A model generated the notes under the pieces. It ran no database searches and was not told where the DNA came from. It saw only the letters and a list, made by a program, of their open reading frames with translations. This document shows, piece by piece, positions 37,501 to 51,900 of a stretch of 64,000 bases of DNA. The position numbers and the translations under genes are program-made. Location: positions 17,369,467 to 17,433,466 of the forward strand of contig CAIIXF020000002.1 in assembly GCA_903813345.2 (NCBI GenBank), read 5' to 3'. This stretch comes from Owenia fusiformis (taxonomy: Eukaryota > Annelida > Polychaeta > Sabellida > Oweniidae). The stretch's first letter is position 1. Each line of letters begins with the position of its first letter.

Positions 37501-40500
37501 ATAAAACGTTTCCGTCACGAAAAAGCCTCGAAACAAAACGCATTTGGACAGAAAGCCTCAAATAAAACGTTTCCGTCACGAAAAAGCCTCGAAACAAAAC
37601 GCATTTGGACGAAAAGCCTCAAATAAAACGTTTCCGTCACGAAAAAGCCTCGAAACAAAGTGTATTTTGAAGAAAAGCCTCAAATAAAACGTTTCCGTCA
37701 CGAAAAAGCCTCGAAACAAAACGCATTTGGACGAAAAGCCTCAAATAAACGTTTCCGTCACGAAAAAGCCTCGAACCAAAGTGTATTTTGAAGAAAAGCC
37801 TCAAATAAAACGTTTCCGTCACGAAAAAGCCTCGAAACAAAACGCATTTGGACGAAAAGCCTCAAATAAAACGTTTCCGTCACGAAAAAGCCTCGAACCA
37901 AAGTGTATTTTGAAGAAAAGCCTCAAATAAACGTTTCCGTCACGGAAAAAGCCTCGAAACAAAACGCATTTGGACGAAAAGCCTCAAATAAAACGTTTCC
38001 GTCACGAAAAAGCCTCGAACCAAAGTGTATTTTGAAGAAAAGCCTCAAATAAAACGTTTCCGTCACGAAAAGCCTCGAAACAAAACGCATTTGGACGAAA
38101 AGCCTCAAATAAAACGTTTCCGTCACGAAAAAGCCTCGAACCAAAGTGTATTTTGAAGAAAAGCCTCAAATAAAACGTTTCCGTCACGAAAAAGCCTCGA
38201 AACAAAACGCATTTGGACGAAAAGCCTCAAATAAAACGTTTCCGTCACGAAAAAAGCCTCGAACCAAAGTGTATTTTGAAGAAAAGCCTCAAATAAAACG
38301 TTTCCGTCACGAAAAAGCCTCGAAACAAAACGCATTTGGACGAAAAGCCTCAAATAAAACGTTTCCGTCACGAAAAAGCCTCGAACCAAAGTGTATTTTG
38401 AAGAAAAGCCTCAAATAAAACGTTTCCGTCACGAAAAAGCCTCGAAACAAAACGCATTTGGACGAAAAGCCTCAAATAAAACGTTTCCGTCACGAAAAAG
38501 CCTCGAAACAAAACGCATTTGGACGAAAAGCCTCAAATAAAACGTTTCCGTCACGAAAAAGCCTCGAACAAAGTGTATTTGAAGAAAAGCCTCAAATAAA
38601 ACGTTTCCGTCACGAAAAAGCCTCGAAACAAAACGCATTTGGACGAAAAGCCTCAAATATAACGTTTCCGTCACGAAAAAGCCTCGAACCAAAGTGTATT
38701 TTGAAGAAAAGCCTCAAATAAAACGTTTCCGTCACGAAAAAGCCTCGAAACAAAACGCATTTGGACGAAAAGCCTCAAATAAAACGTTTCCGTCACGAAA
38801 AAGCCTCGAACCAAAGTGTATTTTGAAGAAAAGCCTCAAATAAAACGTTTCCGTCACGAAAAGCCTCGAAACAAAACGCATTTTGACGAAAAGCCTCAAA
38901 TAAAACGTTTCCGTCACGAAAAAGCCTCGAACCAAAGTGTATTTTGAAGAAAGCCTCAAATAAACGTTTCCGTCACGAAAAAGCCTCGAAACAAAACGCA
39001 TTTGGACGAAAAGCCTCAAATAAAACGTTTCCGTCACGAAAAAAGCCTCGAACCAAAGTGTATTTTGAAGAAAAGCCTCAAATAAAGCGTTTCCGTCACG
39101 AAAAAGCCTCGAAACAAAACGCATTTGGACGAAAAGCCTCAAATAAAACGTTTCCGTCACGAAAAAGCCTCGAACCAAAGTGTATTTTGAAGAAAAGCCT
39201 CAAATAAAACGTTTCCGTCACGAAAAAGCCTCGAAACAAAACGCATTTGGACGAAAAGCCTCAAATAAAAACGTTTCCGTCACGAAAAAGCCTCGAACCA
39301 AAGTGTATTTTGAAGAAAAGCCTCAAATAAAACGTTTCCGTCACGAAAAAGCCTCGAAACAAAACGCTATTTGGACGAAAGCCTCAAATAAAACGTTTCC
39401 GTCACGAAAAAGCCTCGAAACCAAACGCATTTGGACAGAAAGCCTCAAATAAACGTTTCCGTCACGAAAAAGCCTCGAAACAAAACGTATTTGGACGAAA
39501 AGCCTCAAATAAAACGTTTCCGTCACGAAAAAGCCTCGAAACAAAGTGTATTTTGAAGAAAAGCCTCAAATAAAACGTTTCCGTCACGAAAAAGCCTCGA
39601 AACAAAACGCATTTGGACGAAAAGCCTCAAATAAAACGTTTCCGTCACGAAAAAGCCTCGAACCAAAGTGTATTTTGAAGAAAAGCCTCTAATAAAGCGT
39701 TTCCGTCACGAAAAAGCCTCGAAACAAAACGCATTTGAACGAAAAGCCTCAAATAAAACGTTTCCGTCACGAAAAAGCCTCGAAACAAACGCATTTGGAC
39801 GAAAAGCCTCAAATAAAACGTTTCCGTCACGAAAAAGCCTCGAACCAAAGTGTATTTTGAAGAAAAGCCTCAAATAAAACGTTTCCGTCACGAAAAGCCT
39901 CGAAACAAACGCATTTGGACGAAAAGCCTCAAATAAAACGTTTCCGTCACGAAAAAAGCCTCGAAACAAACGCATTTGGACGAAAAGCCTCAAATAAAAC
40001 GTTTCCGTCACGAAAAAGCCTCGAAACAAAGTGTATTTTGAAGAAAAGCCTCAAATAAAACGTTTCCGTCACGAAAAAAGCCTCGAAACAAAACGCATTT
40101 GGACGAAAAGCCTCAAATAAAACGTTTCCGTCACGAAAAAGCCTCGAACCAAAGTGTATTTTGAAGAAAAGCCTCAAATAAAACGTTTCCGTCACGAAAA
40201 AGCCTCGAAACAAAACGCATTTGGACGAAAAGCCTCAAATAAAACGTTTCCGTCACGAAAAAGCCTCGAAACAAAACGCATTTGGACGAAAAGCCTCAAA
40301 TAAAACGTTTCCGTCACGAAAAAAGCCTCGAACCAAAGTGTATTTTGAAGAAAAGCCTCAAATAAAACGTTTCCGTCACGAAAAAGCCTCGAAACAAAAC
40401 GCATTTGGACGAAAAGCCTCAAATAAAACGTTTCCGTCACGAAAAAGCCTCGAACCAAAGTGTATTTTGAAGAAAAGCCTCAAATAAAACGTTTCCGTCA

Positions 40501-43500
40501 CGAAAAAGCCTCGAAACAAAACGCATTTGGACGAAAAGCCTCAAATAAAACGTTTCCGTCACGAAAAAGCCTCGAACCAAAAGTGTATTTGGAAGAAAAG
40601 CCTCAAATAAAACGTTTCCGTCACGAAAAAGCCTCGAACCAAAGTGTATTTTGAAGAAAAGCCTCAAATAAAACGTTTCCGTCACGAAAAAGCCTCGAAA
40701 CAAAACGCATTTGGACGAAAAGCCTCAAATAAAACGTTTCCGTCACGAAAAAGCCTCGAAACAAAGTGTATTTTGAAGAAAAGCCTCAAATAAAACGTTT
40801 CCGTCACGAAAAAGCCTCGAAACAAAGCGTATTTTGACGAAAAGCCTCAAATAAAACGTTTCCCGTCACGAAAAAGCCTCGAACCAAACGCTATTTGGAC
40901 GAAAAGCCTCAAATAAACGTTTCCGTCACGAAAAGCCTCGAACCAAGTGTATTTGAAGAAAAGCCTCAAATAAACGTTTCCGTCACGAAAAAGCCTCGAA
41001 ACAAAACGCATTTGGACGAAAAGCCTCAAATAAAACGTTTCCGTCACGAAAAAGCCTCGAACCAAAGTGTATTTTGAAGAAAAGCCTCAAATAAAACGTT
41101 TCCGTCACGAAAAAGCCTCGAACCAAAACGCATTTGGACGAAAAGCCTCAAATAAAACGTTTCCGTCACGAAAAAGCCTCGAACCAAAGTGTATTTTGAA
41201 GAAAAGCCTCAAATAAAACGTTTCCGTCACGAAAAAGCCTCGAAACAAAACGCATTTGGACGAAAAGCCTCAAATAAAACGTTTCCGTCACGAAAAAGCC
41301 TCGAACCAAAGTGTATTTGGACGAAAAGCCTCAAATAAACGTTTCCGTCACGAAAAAGCCTCGAACCAAAGGCATTTTGAAGAAAAGCCTCAAATAAAAC
41401 GTTTCCGTCACGAAAAAGCCTCGAACCAAAGTGTATTTTGAAGAAAAGCCTCAAATAAAACGTTTTCCGTCACGAAAAAGCCTCGAAACAAAACGCATTT
41501 GGACGAAAAGCCTCAAATAAAACGTTTCCGTCACGAAAAAGCCTCGAACCAAAGTGTATTTTGAAGAAAAGCCTCAAATAAAACGTTTCCGTCACGAAAA
41601 AGCCTCGAAACAAAACGCATTTGGACGAAAAAGCCTCAAATAAACGTTTCCGTCACGAAAAAGCCTCGAACCAAAGTGTATTTTGAAGAAAAGCCTCAAA
41701 TAAAACGTTTCCGTCACGAAAAAGCCTCGAAACAAAACGCATTTGGACGAAAAGCCTCAAATAAAACGTTTCCGTCACGAAAAAGCCTCGAACCAAAGTG
41801 TATTTTGAAGAAAAGCCTCAAATAAAACGTTTCCGTCACGAAAAAGCCTCGAAACAAACGCTATTTGGACGAAAAGCCTCAAATAAAACGTTTCCGTCAC
41901 GAAAAAAGCCTCGAAACAAAACGCATTTGGACGAAAAGCCTCAAATAAAACGTTTCCGTCACGAAAAAGCCTCGAACAAAGTGTATTTTGAAGAAAAGCC
42001 TCAAATAAAACGTTTCCGTCACGAAAAAGCCTCGAAACAAAACGCATTTGGACGAAAAGCCTCAAATAAACGTTTCCGTCACGAAAAAGCCTCGAACCAA
42101 AGTGTATTTTGAAGAAAAGCCTCAAATAAAACGTTTCCGTCACGAAAAAGCCTCGAAACAAAACGCATTTGGACGAAAAGCCTCAAATAAAACGTTTCCG
42201 TCACGAAAAAGCCTCGAACCAAAGTGTATTTGGACGAAAAGCCTCAAATAAACGTTTCCGTCACGAAAAAGCCTCGAAACAAAACGCATTTGGACGAAAA
42301 GCCTCAAATAAAACGTTTCCGTCACGAAAAAGCCTCGAACCAAAGTGTATTTGAAGAAAAGCCTCAAATAAAACGTTTCCGTCACGAAAAAGCCTCGAAA
42401 CAAAACGCATTTGGACGAAAAGCCTCAAATAAAACGTTTCCGTCACGAAAAAGCCTCGAAACAAAACGCATTTGGACGAAAAGCCTCAAATAAAACGTTT
42501 CCGTCACGAAAAAGCCTCGAAACAAAGTGTATTTTGAAGAAAAGCCTCAAATAAAACGTTTCCGTCACGAAAAAAGCCTCGAAACAAAACGCATTTGGAC
42601 GAAAAGCCTCAAATATAAACGTTTCCGTCACGAAAAAGCCTCGAACCAAAGTGTATTTTGAAGAAAAGCCTCAAATAAAACGTTTCCGTCACGAAAAAGC
42701 CTCGAAACAAAACGCATTTGGACGAAAAGCCTCAAATAAAACGTTTCCGTCACGAAAAAGCCTCGAACCAAAGTGTATTTTGAAGAAAAGCCTAAATAAA
42801 ACGTTTCCGTCACGAAAAAGCCTCGAAACAAAACGCATTTGGACGAAAAGCCTCAAATAAAACGTTTCCGTCACGAAAAAGCCTCGAACCAAAGTGTATT
42901 TTGAAGAAAAGCCTCAAATAAAACGTTTCCGTCACGAAAAAGCCTCGAAACAAAACGCATTTGGACGAAAAGCCTCAAATAAAACGTTTCCGTCACGAAA
43001 AAAGCCTCGAACCAAAGTGTATTTTGAAGAAAAGCCTCAAATAAAACGTTTCCGTCACGAAAAAGCCTCGAAACAAAACGCATTTGGACGAAAAGCCTCA
43101 AATAAAACGTTTCCGTCACGAAAAAAGCCTCGAAACAAAACGCATTTGGACGAAAAGCCTCAAATAAAACGTTTCCGTCACGAAAAAGCCTCGAAACAAA
43201 GTGTATTTTGAAGAAAAGCCTCAAATAAAACGTTTCCGTCACGAAAAAGCCTCGAAACAAAACGCATTTGGACGAAAAGCCTCAAATAAAACGTTTCCGT
43301 CACGAAAAAGCCTCGAACCAAAGTGTATTTGAAGAAAAGCCTCAAATAAAACGTTTCCGTCACGAAAAAGCCTCGAAACAAAACGCATTTGGACGAAAAG
43401 CCTCAAATAAAACGTTTCCGTCACGAAAAAGCCTCGAACCAAAGTGTATTTTGAAGAAAAGCCTCAAATAAAACGTTTCCGTCACGAAAAAGCCTCGAAA

Positions 43501-45900
43501 CAAAACGCATTTGGACGAAAAGCCTCAAATAAAACGTTTCCGTCACGAAAAAGCCTCGAACCAAAGTGTATTTTGAAGAAAAGCCTCAAATAAAACGTTT
43601 CCGTCACGAAAAAGCCTCGAAACAAACGCTATTTGGACGAAAAGCCTCAAATAAAACGTTTCCGTCACGAAAAAGCCTCGAACAAAACGCATTTGGACGA
43701 AAAGCCTCAAATATAACGTTTCCGTCACGAAAAGCCTCGAACCAAAGTGTATTTTGAAGAAAAGCCTCAAATAAAACGTTTCCGTCACGAAAAAGCCTCG
43801 AAACAAAACGCATTTGGACGAAAAGCCTCAAATAAAACGTTTCCGTCACGAAAAAGCCTCGAACCAAAGTGTATTTTGAAGAAAAGCCTCAAATAAAACG
43901 TTTCCGTCACGAAAAAGCCTCGAAACAAAACGCATTTGGACGAAAAGCCTCAAATAAAACGTTTCCGTCACGAAAAAGCCTCGAACCAAAGTGTATTTTG
44001 AAGAAAAGCCTCAAATAAAACGTTTCCGTCACGAAAAAGCCTCGAAACAAAACGCATTTGGACGAAAAGCCTCAAATAAAACGTTTCCGTCACGAAAAAG
44101 CCTCGAACCAAAGTGTATTTTGAAGAAAAGCCTCAAATAAAACGTTTCCGTCACGAAAAAGCCTCGAAACAAAACGCATTTGGACGAAAAGCCTCAAATA
44201 AAACGTTTCCGTCACGAAAAAGCCTCGAAACAAACGCATTTGGACGAAAAGCCTCAAATAAAACGTTTCCGTCACGAAAAAGCCTCGAAACAAAGTGTAT
44301 TTTGAAGAAAAGCCTCAAATAAAACGTTTCCGTCACGAAAAAGCCTCGAAACAAAACGCATTTGGACGAAAAGCCTCAAATAAAACGTTTCCGTCACGAA
44401 AAAGCCTCGAACCAAAGTGTATTTTGAAGAAAAGCCTCAAATAAAACGTTTCCGTCACGAAAAAGCCTCGAAACAAAACGCATTTGGACGAAAAGCCTCA
44501 AATAAAACGTTTCCGTCACGAAAAAGCCTCGAACCAAAGTGTATTTTGAAGAAAAGCCTCAAATAAAACGTTTCCGTCACGAAAAAGCCTCGAAACAAAA
44601 CGCATTTGGACGAAAAGCCTCAAATAAAACGTTTCCCGTCACGAAAAAGCCTCGAACCAAAGTGTATTTTGAAGAAAAGCCTCAAATAAAACGTTTCCGT
44701 CACGAAAAAGCCTCGAAACAAAACGCATTTGGACGAAAAGCCTCAAATAAAACGTTTCCGTCACGAAAAAGCCTCGAACCAAAGTGTATTTTGAAGAAAA
44801 GCCTCAAATAAAACGTTTCCGTCACGAAAAAAGCCTCGAAACAAAACGCATTTGGACGAAAAGCCTCAAATAAAACGTTTCCGTCACGAAAAAGCCTCGA
44901 AACAAAACGCAATTGGACGAAAAGCCTCAAATAAAACGTTTCCGTCACGAAAAAGCCTCGAAACAAAGTGTATTTTGAAGAAAAGCCTCAAATAAAACGT
45001 TTCCGTCACGAAAAAGCCTCGAAACAAAACGCATTTGGACGAAAAGCCTCAAATATAACGTTTCCGTCACGAAAAAGCCTCGAACCAAAGTGTATTTTGA
45101 AGAAAAGCCTCAAATAAAACGTTTCCGTCACGAAAAAGCCTCGAAACAAAACGCATTTGGACGAAAAGCCTCAAATAAAACGTTTCCGTCACGAAAAAGC
45201 CTCGAACCAAAGTGTATTTCGAAGAAAAGCCTCAAATAAAACGTTTCCGTCACGAAAAAGCCTCGAAACAAAACGCATTTGGACGAAAAGCCTCAAATAA
45301 AACGTTTCCGTCACGAAAAAGCCTCGAACCAAAGTGTATTTTGAAGAAAAGCCTCAAATAAAACGTTTCCGTAACGAAAAAGCCTCGAAACAAAACGCAT
45401 TTGGACGAAAAGCCTCAAATAAAACGTTTCCGTCACGAAAAAGCCTCGAACCAAAGTGTATTTTGAAGAAAAGCCTCAAATAAAGCGTTTCCGTCACGAA
45501 AAAGCCTCGAAACAAACGCATTTGGACGAAAAGCCTCAAATAAAACGTTTCCGTCACGAAAAAGCCTCGAACCAAAGTGTATTTTGAAGAAAAGCCTAAA
45601 ATAAAACGTTTCCGTCACGAAAAAGCCTCGAAACAAAACGCATTTGGACGAAAAGCCTCAAATAAAACGTTTCCGTCACGAAAAAGCCTCGAACCAAAGT
45701 GTATTTTGAAGAAAAGCCTCAAATAAAACGTTTCCGTCACGAAAAAGCCTCGAAACAAAACGCATTTGGACGAAAAGCCTCAAATAAAACGTTTCCGTCA
45801 CGAAAAAGCCTCGAACCAAAGTGTATTTTGAAGAAAAGCCTCAAATAAAACGTTTCCGTCACGAAAAAAGCCTCGAAACAAAACGCATTTGGACGAAAAG
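22500..45900 (+). repeat. Indel-rich middle block of the satellite
   Basis: The same units as elsewhere but with frequent single-base gains and losses, mostly in homopolymers: A5 to A6 in GAAAAAGCC, AAACAAAACG to AAACAAACG, TATTTTGAAG to TATTTGAAG, and AAATAAAACG to AAATAAACG. Examples lie near 24637, 25068, 27697, 28963, 33017, 36410, 38575 and 40935. These shifts are why open frames of 67-149 codons cluster here. The pattern fits uncorrected long-read consensus error better than biology, though real divergence cannot be excluded. Confidence 0.7.
27000..32400 (+). repeat. Copy 1 of a ~5.4-kb duplicated satellite segment
   Basis: Rare variants here recur in the same order about 26.06 kb to the right. 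GATAAAG at 27301, 27972 and 28702 matches 53367, 54038 and 54770. CCCTCG at 30361 matches 56423. An ACTCATTT variant at 30560 matches 56621. AAATACAGCG near 31561 matches 57622, and AAATAAAGCG at 32171 matches 58231. The offset drifts slightly, between about 26,059 and 26,068, through small indels present only in this copy. Confidence 0.75.
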
Positions 45901-48900
45901 CCTCAAATAAAACGTTTCCGTCACGAAAAAGCCTCGAAACAAAACGCATTTGGACGAAAAGCCTCAAATAAAACGTTTCCGTCACGAAAAAGCCTCGAAA
46001 CAAAGTGTATTTTGAAGAAAAGCCTCAAATAAAACGTTTCCGTCACGAAAAAGCCTCGAAACAAAACGCATTTGGACGAAAAGCCTCAAATATAACGTTT
46101 CCGTCACGAAAAAGCCTCGAACCAAAGTGTATTTTGAAGAAAAGCCTCAAATAAAACGTTTCCGTCACGAAAAAGCCTCGAAACAAAACGCATTTGGACG
46201 AAAAGCCTCAAATAAAACGTTTCCGTCACGAAAAAGCCTCGAACCAAAATGTATTTCGAAGAAAAGCCTCAAATAAAACGTTTCCGTCACGAAAAAGCCT
46301 CGAAACAAAACGCATTTGGACGAAAAGCCTCAAATAAAACGTTTCCGTCACGAAAAAGCCTCGAACCAAAGTGTATTTTGAAGAAAAGCCTCAAATAAAA
46401 CGTTTCCGTCACGAAAAAGCCTCGAAACAAAACGCATTTGGACGAAAAGCCTCAAATAAAACGTTTCCGTCACGAAAAAGCCTCGAACCAAAGTGTATTT
46501 TGAAGAAAAGCCTCAAATAAAACGTTTCCGTCACGAAAAAGCCTCGAAACAAAACGCATTTGGACGAAAAGCCTCAAATAAAACGTTTCCGTCACGAAAA
46601 AGCCTCGAACCAAAGTGTATTTTGAAGAAAAGCCTCAAATAAAGCGTTTCCGTCACGAAAAAGCCTCGAAACAAAACGCATTTGGACGAAAAGCCTCAAA
46701 TAAAACGTTTCCGTCACGAAAAAGCCTCGAACCAAAGTGTATTTTGAAGAAAAGCCTCAAATAAAACGTTTCCGTCACGAAAAAGCCTCGAAACAAAACG
46801 CATTTGGACGAAAAGCCTCAAATAAAACGTTTCCGTCACGAAAAAGCCTCGAACCAAAATGTATTTCGAAGAAAAGCCTCAAATAAAACGTTTCCGTCAC
46901 GAAAAAGCCTCGAAACAAAACGCATTTGGACGAAAAGCCTCAAATAAAACGTTTCCGTCACGAAAAAGCCTCGAACCAAAGTGTATTTTGAAGAAAAGCC
47001 TCAAATAAAACGTTTCCGTCACGAAAAAGCCTCGAAACAAAACGCATTTGGACGAAAAGCCTCAAATAAAACGTTTCCGTCACGAAAAAGCCTCGAACCA
47101 AAGTGTATTTTGAAGAAAAGCCTCAAATAAAACGTTTCCGTCACGAAAAAGCCTCGAAACAAAACGCATTTGGACGAAAAGCCTCAAATAAAACGTTTCC
47201 GTCACGAAAAAGCCTCGAACCAAAGTGTATTTTGAAGAAAAGCCTCAAATAAAGCGTTTCCGTCACGAAAAAGCCTCGAAACAAAACGCATTTGGACGAA
47301 AAGCCTCAAATAAAACGTTTCCGTCACGAAAAAGCCTCGAACCAAAGTGTATTTTGAAGAAAAGCCTAAAATAAAACGTTTCCGTCACGAAAAAGCCTCG
47401 AAACAAAACGCATTTGGACGAAAAGCCTCAAATAAAACGTTTCCGTCACGAAAAAGCCTCGAACCAAAGTGTATTTTGAAGAAAAGCCTCAAATAAAACG
47501 TTTCCGTCACGAAAAAGCCTCGAAACAAAACGCATTTGGACGAAAAGCCTCAAATAAAACGTTTCCGTCACGAAAAAGCCTCGAACCAAAGTGTATTTTG
47601 AAGAAAAGCCTCAAATAAAACGTTTCCGTCACGAAAAAGCCTCGAAACAAAACGCATTTGGACGAAAAGCCTCAAATAAAACGTTTCCGTCACGAAAAAG
47701 CCTCGAAACAAAACGCATTTGGACGAAAAGCCTCAAATAAAACGTTTCCGTCACGAAAAAGCCTCGAAACAAAGTGTATTTTGAAGAAAAGCCTCAAATA
47801 AAACGTTTCCGTCACGAAAAAGCCTCGAAACAAAACGCATTTGGACGAAAAGCCTCAAATATAACGTTTCCGTCACGAAAAAGCCTCGAACCAAAGTGTA
47901 TTTTGAAGAAAAGCCTCAAATAAAACGTTTCCGTCACGAAAAAGCCTCGAAACAAAACGCATTTGGACGAAAAGCCTCAAATAAAACGTTTCCGTCACGA
48001 AAAAGCCTCGAACCAAAGTGTATTTTGAAGAAAAGCCTAAAATAAAACGTTTCCGTCACGAAAAAGCCTCGAAACAAAACGCATTTGGACGAAAAGCCTC
48101 AAATAAAACGTTTCCGTCACGAAAAAGCCTCGAACCAAAGTGTATTTTGAAGAAAAGCCTCAAATAAAACGTTTCCGTCACGAAAAAGCCTCGAAACAAA
48201 ACGCATTTGGACGAAAAGCCTCAAATAAAACGTTTCCGTCACGAAAAAGCCTCGAACCAAAGTGTATTTTGAAGAAAAGCCTCAAATAAAACGTTTCCGT
48301 CACGAAAAAGCCTCGAAACAAAACGCATTTGGACGAAAAGCCTCAAATAAAACGTTTCCGTCACGAAAAAGCCTCGAAACAAAGTGTATTTTGAAGAAAA
48401 GCCTCAAATAAAACGTTTCCGTCACGAAAAAGCCTCGAAACAAAACGCATTTGGACGAAAAGCCTCAAATAAAACGTTTCCGTCACGAAAAAGCCTCGAA
48501 CCAAAGTGTATTTCGAAGAAAAGCCTCAAATAAAACGTTTCCGTCACGAAAAAGCCTCGAAACAAAACGCATTTGGACGAAAAGCCTCAAATAAAACGTT
48601 TCCGTCACGAAAAAGCCTCGAACCAAAGTGTATTTTGAAGAAAAGCCTCAAATAAAACGTTTCCGTAACGAAAAAGCCTCGAAACAAAACGCATTTGGAC
48701 GAAAAGCCTCAAATAAAACGTTTCCGTCACGAAAAAGCCTCGAACCAAAGTGTATTTTGAAGAAAAGCCTCAAATAAAGCGTTTCCGTCACGAAAAAGCC
48801 TCGAAACAAAACGCATTTGGACGAAAAGCCTCAAATAAAACGTTTCCGTCACGAAAAAGCCTCGAACCAAAGTGTATTTTGAAGAAAAGCCTCAAATAAA

Positions 48901-51900
48901 ACGTTTCCGTCACGAAAAAGCCTCGAAACAAAACGCATTTGGACGAAAAGCCTCAAATAAAACGTTTCCGTCACGAAAAAGCCTCGAACCAAAGTGTATT
49001 TTGAAGAAAAGCCTCAAATAAAGCGTTTCCGTCACGAAAAAGCCTCGAAACAAAACGCATTTGGACGAAAAGCCTCAAATAAAACGTTTCCGTCACGAAA
49101 AAGCCTCGAACCAAAGTGTATTTTGAAGAAAAGCCTCAAATAAAACGTTTCCGTCACGAAAAAGCCTCGAAACAAAACGCATTTGGACGAAAAGCCTCAA
49201 ATAAAACGTTTCCGTCACGAAAAAGCCTCGAAACAAAACGCATTTGGACGAAAAGCCTCAAATAAAACGTTTCCGTCACGAAAAAGCCTCGAAACAAAGT
49301 GTATTTTGAAGAAAAGCCTCAAATAAAACGTTTCCGTCACGAAAAAGCCTCGAAACAAAACGCATTTGGACGAAAAGCCTCAAATATAACGTTTCCGTCA
49401 CGAAAAAGCCTCGAACCAAAGTGTATTTTGAAGAAAAGCCTCAAATAAAACGTTTCCGTCACGAAAAAGCCTCGAAACAAAACGCATTTGGACGAAAAGC
49501 CTCAAATAAAACGTTTCCGTCACGAAAAAGCCTCGAACCAAAATGTATTTCGAAGAAAAGCCTCAAATAAAACGTTTCCGTCACGAAAAAGCCTCGAAAC
49601 AAAACGCATTTGGACGAAAAGCCTCAAATAAAACGTTTCCGTCACGAAAAAGCCTCGAACCAAAGTGTATTTTGAAGAAAAGCCTCAAATAAAACGTTTC
49701 CGTCACGAAAAAGCCTCGAAACAAAACGCATTTGGACGAAAAGCCTCAAATAAAACGTTTCCGTCACGAAAAAGCCTCGAACCAAAGTGTATTTTGAAGA
49801 AAAGCCTCAAATAAAACGTTTCCGTCACGAAAAAGCCTCGAAACAAAACGCATTTGGACGAAAAGCCTCAAATAAAACGTTTCCGTCACGAAAAAGCCTC
49901 GAACCAAAGTGTATTTTGAAGAAAAGCCTCAAATAAAGCGTTTCCGTCACGAAAAAGCCTCGAAACAAAACGCATTTGGACGAAAAGCCTCAAATAAAAC
50001 GTTTCCGTCACGAAAAAGCCTCGAACCAAAGTGTATTTTGAAGAAAAGCCTCAAATAAAACGTTTCCGTCACGAAAAAGCCTCGAAACAAAACGCATTTG
50101 GACGAAAAGCCTCAAATAAAACGTTTCCGTCACGAAAAAGCCTCGAACCAAAATGTATTTCGAAGAAAAGCCTCAAATAAAACGTTTCCGTCACGAAAAA
50201 GCCTCGAAACAAAACGCATTTGGACGAAAAGCCTCAAATAAAACGTTTCCGTCACGAAAAAGCCTCGAACCAAAGTGTATTTTGAAGAAAAGCCTCAAAT
50301 AAAACGTTTCCGTCACGAAAAAGCCTCGAAACAAAACGCATTTGGACGAAAAGCCTCAAATAAAACGTTTCCGTCACGAAAAAGCCTCGAACCAAAGTGT
50401 ATTTTGAAGAAAAGCCTCAAATAAAACGTTTCCGTCACGAAAAAGCCTCGAAACAAAACGCATTTGGACGAAAAGCCTCAAATAAAACGTTTCCGTCACG
50501 AAAAAGCCTCGAACCAAAGTGTATTTTGAAGAAAAGCCTCAAATAAAGCGTTTCCGTCACGAAAAAGCCTCGAAACAAAACGCATTTGGACGAAAAGCCT
50601 CAAATAAAACGTTTCCGTCACGAAAAAGCCTCGAACCAAAGTGTATTTTGAAGAAAAGCCTAAAATAAAACGTTTCCGTCACGAAAAAGCCTCGAAACAA
50701 AACGCATTTGGACGAAAAGCCTCAAATAAAACGTTTCCGTCACGAAAAAGCCTCGAACCAAAGTGTATTTTGAAGAAAAGCCTCAAATAAAACGTTTCCG
50801 TCACGAAAAAGCCTCGAAACAAAACGCATTTGGACGAAAAGCCTCAAATAAAACGTTTCCGTCACGAAAAAGCCTCGAACCAAAGTGTATTTTGAAGAAA
50901 AGCCTCAAATAAAACGTTTCCGTCACGAAAAAGCCTCGAAACAAAACGCATTTGGACGAAAAGCCTCAAATAAAACGTTTCCGTCACGAAAAAGCCTCGA
51001 AACAAAACGCATTTGGACGAAAAGCCTCAAATAAAACGTTTCCGTCACGAAAAAGCCTCGAAACAAAGTGTATTTTGAAGAAAAGCCTCAAATAAAACGT
51101 TTCCGTCACGAAAAAGCCTCGAAACAAAACGCATTTGGACGAAAAGCCTCAAATATAACGTTTCCGTCACGAAAAAGCCTCGAACCAAAGTGTATTTTGA
51201 AGAAAAGCCTCAAATAAAACGTTTCCGTCACGAAAAAGCCTCGAAACAAAACGCATTTGGACGAAAAGCCTCAAATAAAACGTTTCCGTCACGAAAAAGC
51301 CTCGAACCAAAGTGTATTTTGAAGAAAAGCCTAAAATAAAACGTTTCCGTCACGAAAAAGCCTCGAAACAAAACGCATTTGGACGAAAAGCCTCAAATAA
51401 AACGTTTCCGTCACGAAAAAGCCTCGAACCAAAGTGTATTTTGAAGAAAAGCCTCAAATAAAACGTTTCCGTCACGAAAAAGCCTCGAAACAAAACGCAT
51501 TTGGACGAAAAGCCTCAAATAAAACGTTTCCGTCACGAAAAAGCCTCGAACCAAAGTGTATTTTGAAGAAAAGCCTCAAATAAAACGTTTCCGTCACGAA
51601 AAAGCCTCGAAACAAAACGCATTTGGACGAAAAGCCTCAAATAAAACGTTTCCGTCACGAAAAAGCCTCGAAACAAAGTGTATTTTGAAGAAAAGCCTCA
51701 AATAAAACGTTTCCGTCACGAAAAAGCCTCGAAACAAAACGCATTTGGACGAAAAGCCTCAAATAAAACGTTTCCGTCACGAAAAAGCCTCGAACCAAAG
51801 TGTATTTTGAAGAAAAGCCTCAAATAAAACGTTTCCGTCACGAAAAAGCCTCGAAACAAAACGCATTTGGACGAAAAGCCTCAAATAAAACGTTTCCGTC

